Of a DNA stretch of 64,000 bases, positions 62,930 through 64,000 are shown one piece after another. The notes under the pieces are model-generated. The model had not been told where the DNA came from and made no database searches. It saw only the letters and a list, made by a program, of their open reading frames with translations. Made by a program: the position numbers and the translations under genes. This stretch comes from UBA2210 sp036825195 (GTDB lineage: Bacteria > Desulfobacterota > Syntrophia > Syntrophales > UBA2210), in contig DAISYQ010000010.1 of the NCBI GenBank assembly GCA_036825195.1, forward strand, positions 9,360-73,359, written 5' to 3'. The stretch's first letter is position 1, and the number at the start of each line of letters is the position of its first letter.

Positions 62930-63349
62930 ATGGGTCATAGACGGAAGGCCAGAGAAATTGCCCTGCAGGTTCTCTATCAGATAGATGTTTCGCAGATCGA
63001 TGTTGATGAAGCAATTGAACTCTTTCGGGATAACTTCGGAATGCCGCAGGAGTCGGTTGACTTCTCCACGCAGTTGATAACGTGTACCCGGGAACATATC
63101 ACGGAAATAGATGATCTGATAAAAACATGTTCCGAGCACTGGTCGCTGGAACGTATGTCGACAGTGGATAAGAATATCCTCAGAATGGCGGTGTACGAAT
63201 TTTTGTATTGTGATGATATTCCCCCAAAGGTGACCTTGAACGAAGCGATTGATATCGGGAAACATTATGGTTCGGACAATTCGGGTTCTTTTATAAATGG
63301 CATTCTTGATGCCATGTATTCGAAACTCTGGGCAAAAAATGAAGATTAA
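62930..63349 (+). CDS. nusB: Transcription antitermination protein NusB
   Basis: NusB binds boxA RNA with S10 to promote rRNA transcription. The 139-residue all-helical protein has the RRKAREIALQVLYQID start and VDKNILRMAVYEFLYCDDIP and LNEAIDIGKHYG in the C-terminal half. It overlaps the next gene by 11 bases. Confidence 0.96.
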   Translation: MGHRRKAREIALQVLYQIDVSQIDVDEAIELFRDNFGMPQESVDFSTQLITCTREHITEIDDLIKTCSEHWSLERMSTVDKNILRMAVYEFLYCDDIPPKVTLNEAIDIGKHYGSDNSGSFINGILDAMYSKLWAKNED

Positions 63350-63908
63350 CGTATCTTCAGAATCGTTGGATGTAGCGGCATATGACGGTCTTGTCTTGGG
63401 ATTTTTCTCTGATGAGCGACCTCCAAGGGGGTATTGCGGTTTTGCGGATTGGCGCCTGAACGGTCTGATATCAAAACTGATAGTGGAGGGGAAGATTACC
63501 GGCGCTTTCATGGAAAAGACCCTTATATTTCCCAATCATCGGATACCCTCCTCAAAGTTATTTCTTGTGGGTCTCGGAGACTCAAATTACTTGACATATG
63601 AAAAGTTATATACGGCAGGCTCCACTATTTCCCGGACGCTCAGCGATGCGGAGTGCACCGACGTAGCCTTTGATATTCCCGGTTCAAGCAGATGTAAACT
63701 GGATGTATCCAAGATGGCGGTGGCAATCGTATCCGGTCTGTTCGATTGTGGTGATCGCAAACAGGGACATCAGATATCCGAAGTAGTCGTATTGAGTGAC
63801 AAACGTTATTGTGATGAAGTTGTCTTGGGGATGCACGAGTTTAAAGTAAGTATGAAAAACAGGATTGCGGTTGATGTCATCAATACGACCGCGTCCATGA
63901 GGATGTAA
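63339..63908 (+). CDS. Stand-alone leucyl aminopeptidase (M17) N-terminal-domain protein
   Basis: The 189-residue protein resembles the N-terminal domain of M17 leucyl aminopeptidases (VLGFFSDERPP, LIFPNHRIPSSKLFLVGLGD). The C-terminal catalytic domain with its two metal centres is absent; the gene ends at 63908 and trkA follows at once. It starts at ATG 63339 within nusB. It may be a regulatory or binding domain rather than a peptidase. Function is unknown. Confidence 0.7.
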   Translation: MKINVSSESLDVAAYDGLVLGFFSDERPPRGYCGFADWRLNGLISKLIVEGKITGAFMEKTLIFPNHRIPSSKLFLVGLGDSNYLTYEKLYTAGSTISRTLSDAECTDVAFDIPGSSRCKLDVSKMAVAIVSGLFDCGDRKQGHQISEVVVLSDKRYCDEVVLGMHEFKVSMKNRIAVDVINTTASMRM

Positions 63909-63913
63909 GAAAC

Positions 63914-64000
63914 ATGGTAGTTATCGTCATAGGAGCCGGAGAAGTCGGGTATAATATCGCAGATATCCTCTCTAAAGAGGGGAATGATATCATCCTTATC
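63914..64000 (+). CDS. trkA: Trk system potassium uptake protein TrkA (start, cut by window edge)
   Basis: Only 29 codons are visible. MVVIVIGAGEVGYNIADIL is the start of a Rossmann fold as in the RCK domain of TrkA. The GAGEVG motif is the NAD-binding loop. The ATG lies 5 bases after the preceding stop. Confidence 0.8.
   Translation, partial: MVVIVIGAGEVGYNIADILSKEGNDIILI

Noticed and set aside
1..64000. CRISPR arrays, complete insertion sequences, phage genes or integrases
   Set aside because: No regularly spaced repeats, terminal inverted repeats with an intact transposase, or integrase motifs were seen.

Overview
This window comes from a Gram-negative, probably anaerobic bacterium. It is most consistent with the former Deltaproteobacteria (Desulfobacterota; a Syntrophales- or Geobacter-like relative would fit). 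The reasons are an LPS-assembly protein LptD, zinc-binding forms of S4, S14, L24, L32 and L36, a CoA-dependent 2-oxoacid oxidoreductase, a TRAP transporter, and a fab/glyA/nrdR/rib/nusB gene order seen in that group. This placement is inference from gene content, not a phylogeny.

Layout. (1) 1-19.1 kb: the end of rpoC, then str (rpsL, rpsG, tuf), S10, spc and alpha ribosomal genes in canonical order through rplQ, closed by a clear intrinsic terminator. fusA is absent between rpsG and tuf, and adk is absent between secY and map. A terminator-shaped hairpin lies between rpsJ and rplC. (2) 19.1-27.2 kb: a small EF-Tu-domain-2-like protein, folC, lptD, rplM-rpsI with its own promoter and terminator, argC, cysS, and greA on the minus strand. 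(3) 27.2-40.2 kb: radC, then a catabolic island made of an XRE-cupin regulator, a GlcD/GlcF-type 2-hydroxyacid dehydrogenase pair, a four-gene 2-oxoacid:acceptor oxidoreductase whose electron-transfer subunit is fused to a GltD-like NAD(P)/FAD module, and a TRAP transporter (DctP, DctQ, DctM). Together these could import a 2-hydroxy- or 2-oxoacid, oxidise it to the oxoacid, and decarboxylate it to an acyl-CoA with electrons passed to NAD(P). (4) 40.3-53.5 kb: a mixed region with tex, a hemolysin III-like membrane protein, a PpiC lipoprotein, an orphan acyl-CoA carboxyltransferase, a UxaA-family dehydratase, an RlmI-like methyltransferase, a nucleoside phosphorylase, a decayed transposase fragment, a triple-PAS HD-GYP protein, and a tRNA-Gln(CTG)/tRNA-Glu(CTC) pair on the minus strand. 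(5) 53.6-64 kb: yceD-rpmF-fabD-fabG-acpP-fabF-rpiB-glyA-dCMP deaminase-nrdR-ribE-ribBA-ribH-nusB, then an M17-N-domain protein and the start of trkA. plsX, fabH and ribD are missing from their usual places. rpiB seems to start at a CTG codon.

Most genes are tightly packed, many with 1-11 nt overlaps. No CRISPR array, complete insertion sequence, integrase or phage gene was seen. The most interesting items are the 2-oxoacid catabolic island with its fused subunit, the non-canonical rpiB start, the hairpins at 4841, 42651 and 53296, the stand-alone EF-Tu-like and M17-N proteins, and the orphan carboxyltransferase.
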